A program made the translations under genes and the position numbers. A stretch of 22,942 nucleotides of DNA, taken from assembly GCA_964633225.1 (NCBI GenBank), contig CAZWFQ010000057.1, forward strand, positions 1 to 22,942. The letters run 5' to 3'. Positions 22,728 through 22,942 of this stretch are shown here, one piece after another. The number at the start of each line of letters is the position of its first letter. Position 1 is the stretch's first letter. The DNA is from JAKQIM01 sp964633225 (lineage in GTDB: Bacteria > Chloroflexota > Anaerolineae > Anaerolineales > UBA4823). The notes beneath the pieces are model-generated. The model was not told where the DNA came from. It saw only the letters and a list, made by a program, of their open reading frames with translations, and did not search any database.

Positions 22728-22913
22728 ATGTTTGCTAACCAAGCCAAGCGATTTCTGGTTCTATGTTTTGCGATGATAATGGTCAGTATTGGTTTGCTGA
22801 CGCCGGCTTCGGCGGCGGCCTGCCGCAGGGCCTGGAACTGGCCTTGCAAGCCCCCGACGGCTTCCAACCCCTGGGCCGGGAAAACCTCTTCGACCCCGCC
22901 CTGCACCGGCTGA
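22728..22913 (+). pseudogene. Secreted protein, apparently frameshifted after the signal peptide and cut by the window edge
   Basis: An ATG at 22728 with AGGAGGA five bases upstream starts a textbook signal peptide (MFANQAKRFLVLCFAMIMVS, then IGLLTPASAAA). After the cleavage site this frame gives only a short Pro/Trp/Cys-rich tail and stops at 22913. A second frame, open from at least 22763 to the window end, gives GFGGGLPQGLELALQAPDGF and then RENLFDPALHRLTLPLTETE, which looks like ordinary protein. GC content also rises sharply near 22800. Either a frameshift (real or a sequencing error) or an assembly join separates signal peptide and mature domain. A genuine 61-aa secreted peptide is the less likely alternative. 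Confidence 0.5.
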
Positions 22914-22942
22914 CCCTGCCCCTGACCGAGACCGAAGGCAGC

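Overview
The window reads like a high-GC bacterial metagenome scaffold, most plausibly from the phylum Chloroflexota (class Anaerolineae or a close relative). This placement rests on recalled gene styles: the membrane-anchored helix-hairpin-helix protein, the degenerate PP2C-like/beta-propeller protein, the CHAT operon and the form of the respiratory genes. It has not been tested by a phylogeny. Two runs of exactly 100 N (2236-2335 and 20291-20390) show that it is a scaffold. The second run is flanked by an identical 55-base repeat and is almost certainly an assembly artefact.

Layout, left to right. (1) 1-1345: a tad/Flp pilus-type secretion ATPase (CpaF/TadA) on the minus strand, with the first codons of a following gene at the window edge. 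(2) 1346-3306: a palindrome-rich intergenic element, then a radical SAM enzyme of the AmmeMemoRadiSam group (+) and a CelD/BcsL-type acetyltransferase (-). These two converge on the first N gap and both are truncated there. (3) 3382-5796: an 804-aa protein of unknown function with a degenerate phosphatase-like domain, one membrane segment and a propeller-like C-terminus. (4) 5801-11061: a minus-strand unit with a good promoter (11034-11061), a 5'-terminal hairpin, five genes and a closing terminator (5801-5833). It encodes a small helical protein, a CHAT-family cysteine protease ending in GDxVx pentapeptide repeats, a second protein carrying the same repeats, a single-pass membrane protein with a large extracytoplasmic domain, and a membrane-anchored helix-hairpin-helix protein. 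This is the best candidate for an undescribed system. (5) 11098-11170: tRNA-Arg(CCU). (6) 11254-14618: sdhC-sdhD-sdhA-sdhB, succinate dehydrogenase (-). (7) 14839-17372: a divergent cytochrome bc-type operon (+): Tat-type Rieske protein, b6-like cytochrome b, and a subunit IV fused to two cytochrome c domains. (8) 17433-18743: purA (-). (9) 18861-21182: overlapping genes for an ECF sigma factor, a zinc-finger anti-sigma factor and a polytopic membrane protein. (10) 21183-22942: a lower-GC stretch with a terminator, a tandem repeat, two small lipoproteins and an apparently frameshifted secreted protein at the edge.

How the genes work together. Succinate dehydrogenase would feed electrons from succinate into the quinone pool, and the divergently encoded bc complex would pass them on to its fused c-type cytochromes. 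The two operons share one short intergenic region, so joint control is possible. The CHAT unit couples a predicted protease to repeat-bearing partners and to membrane proteins. By analogy with other CHAT systems it may be a sensing or conflict system, but no target or trigger can be read from the sequence.
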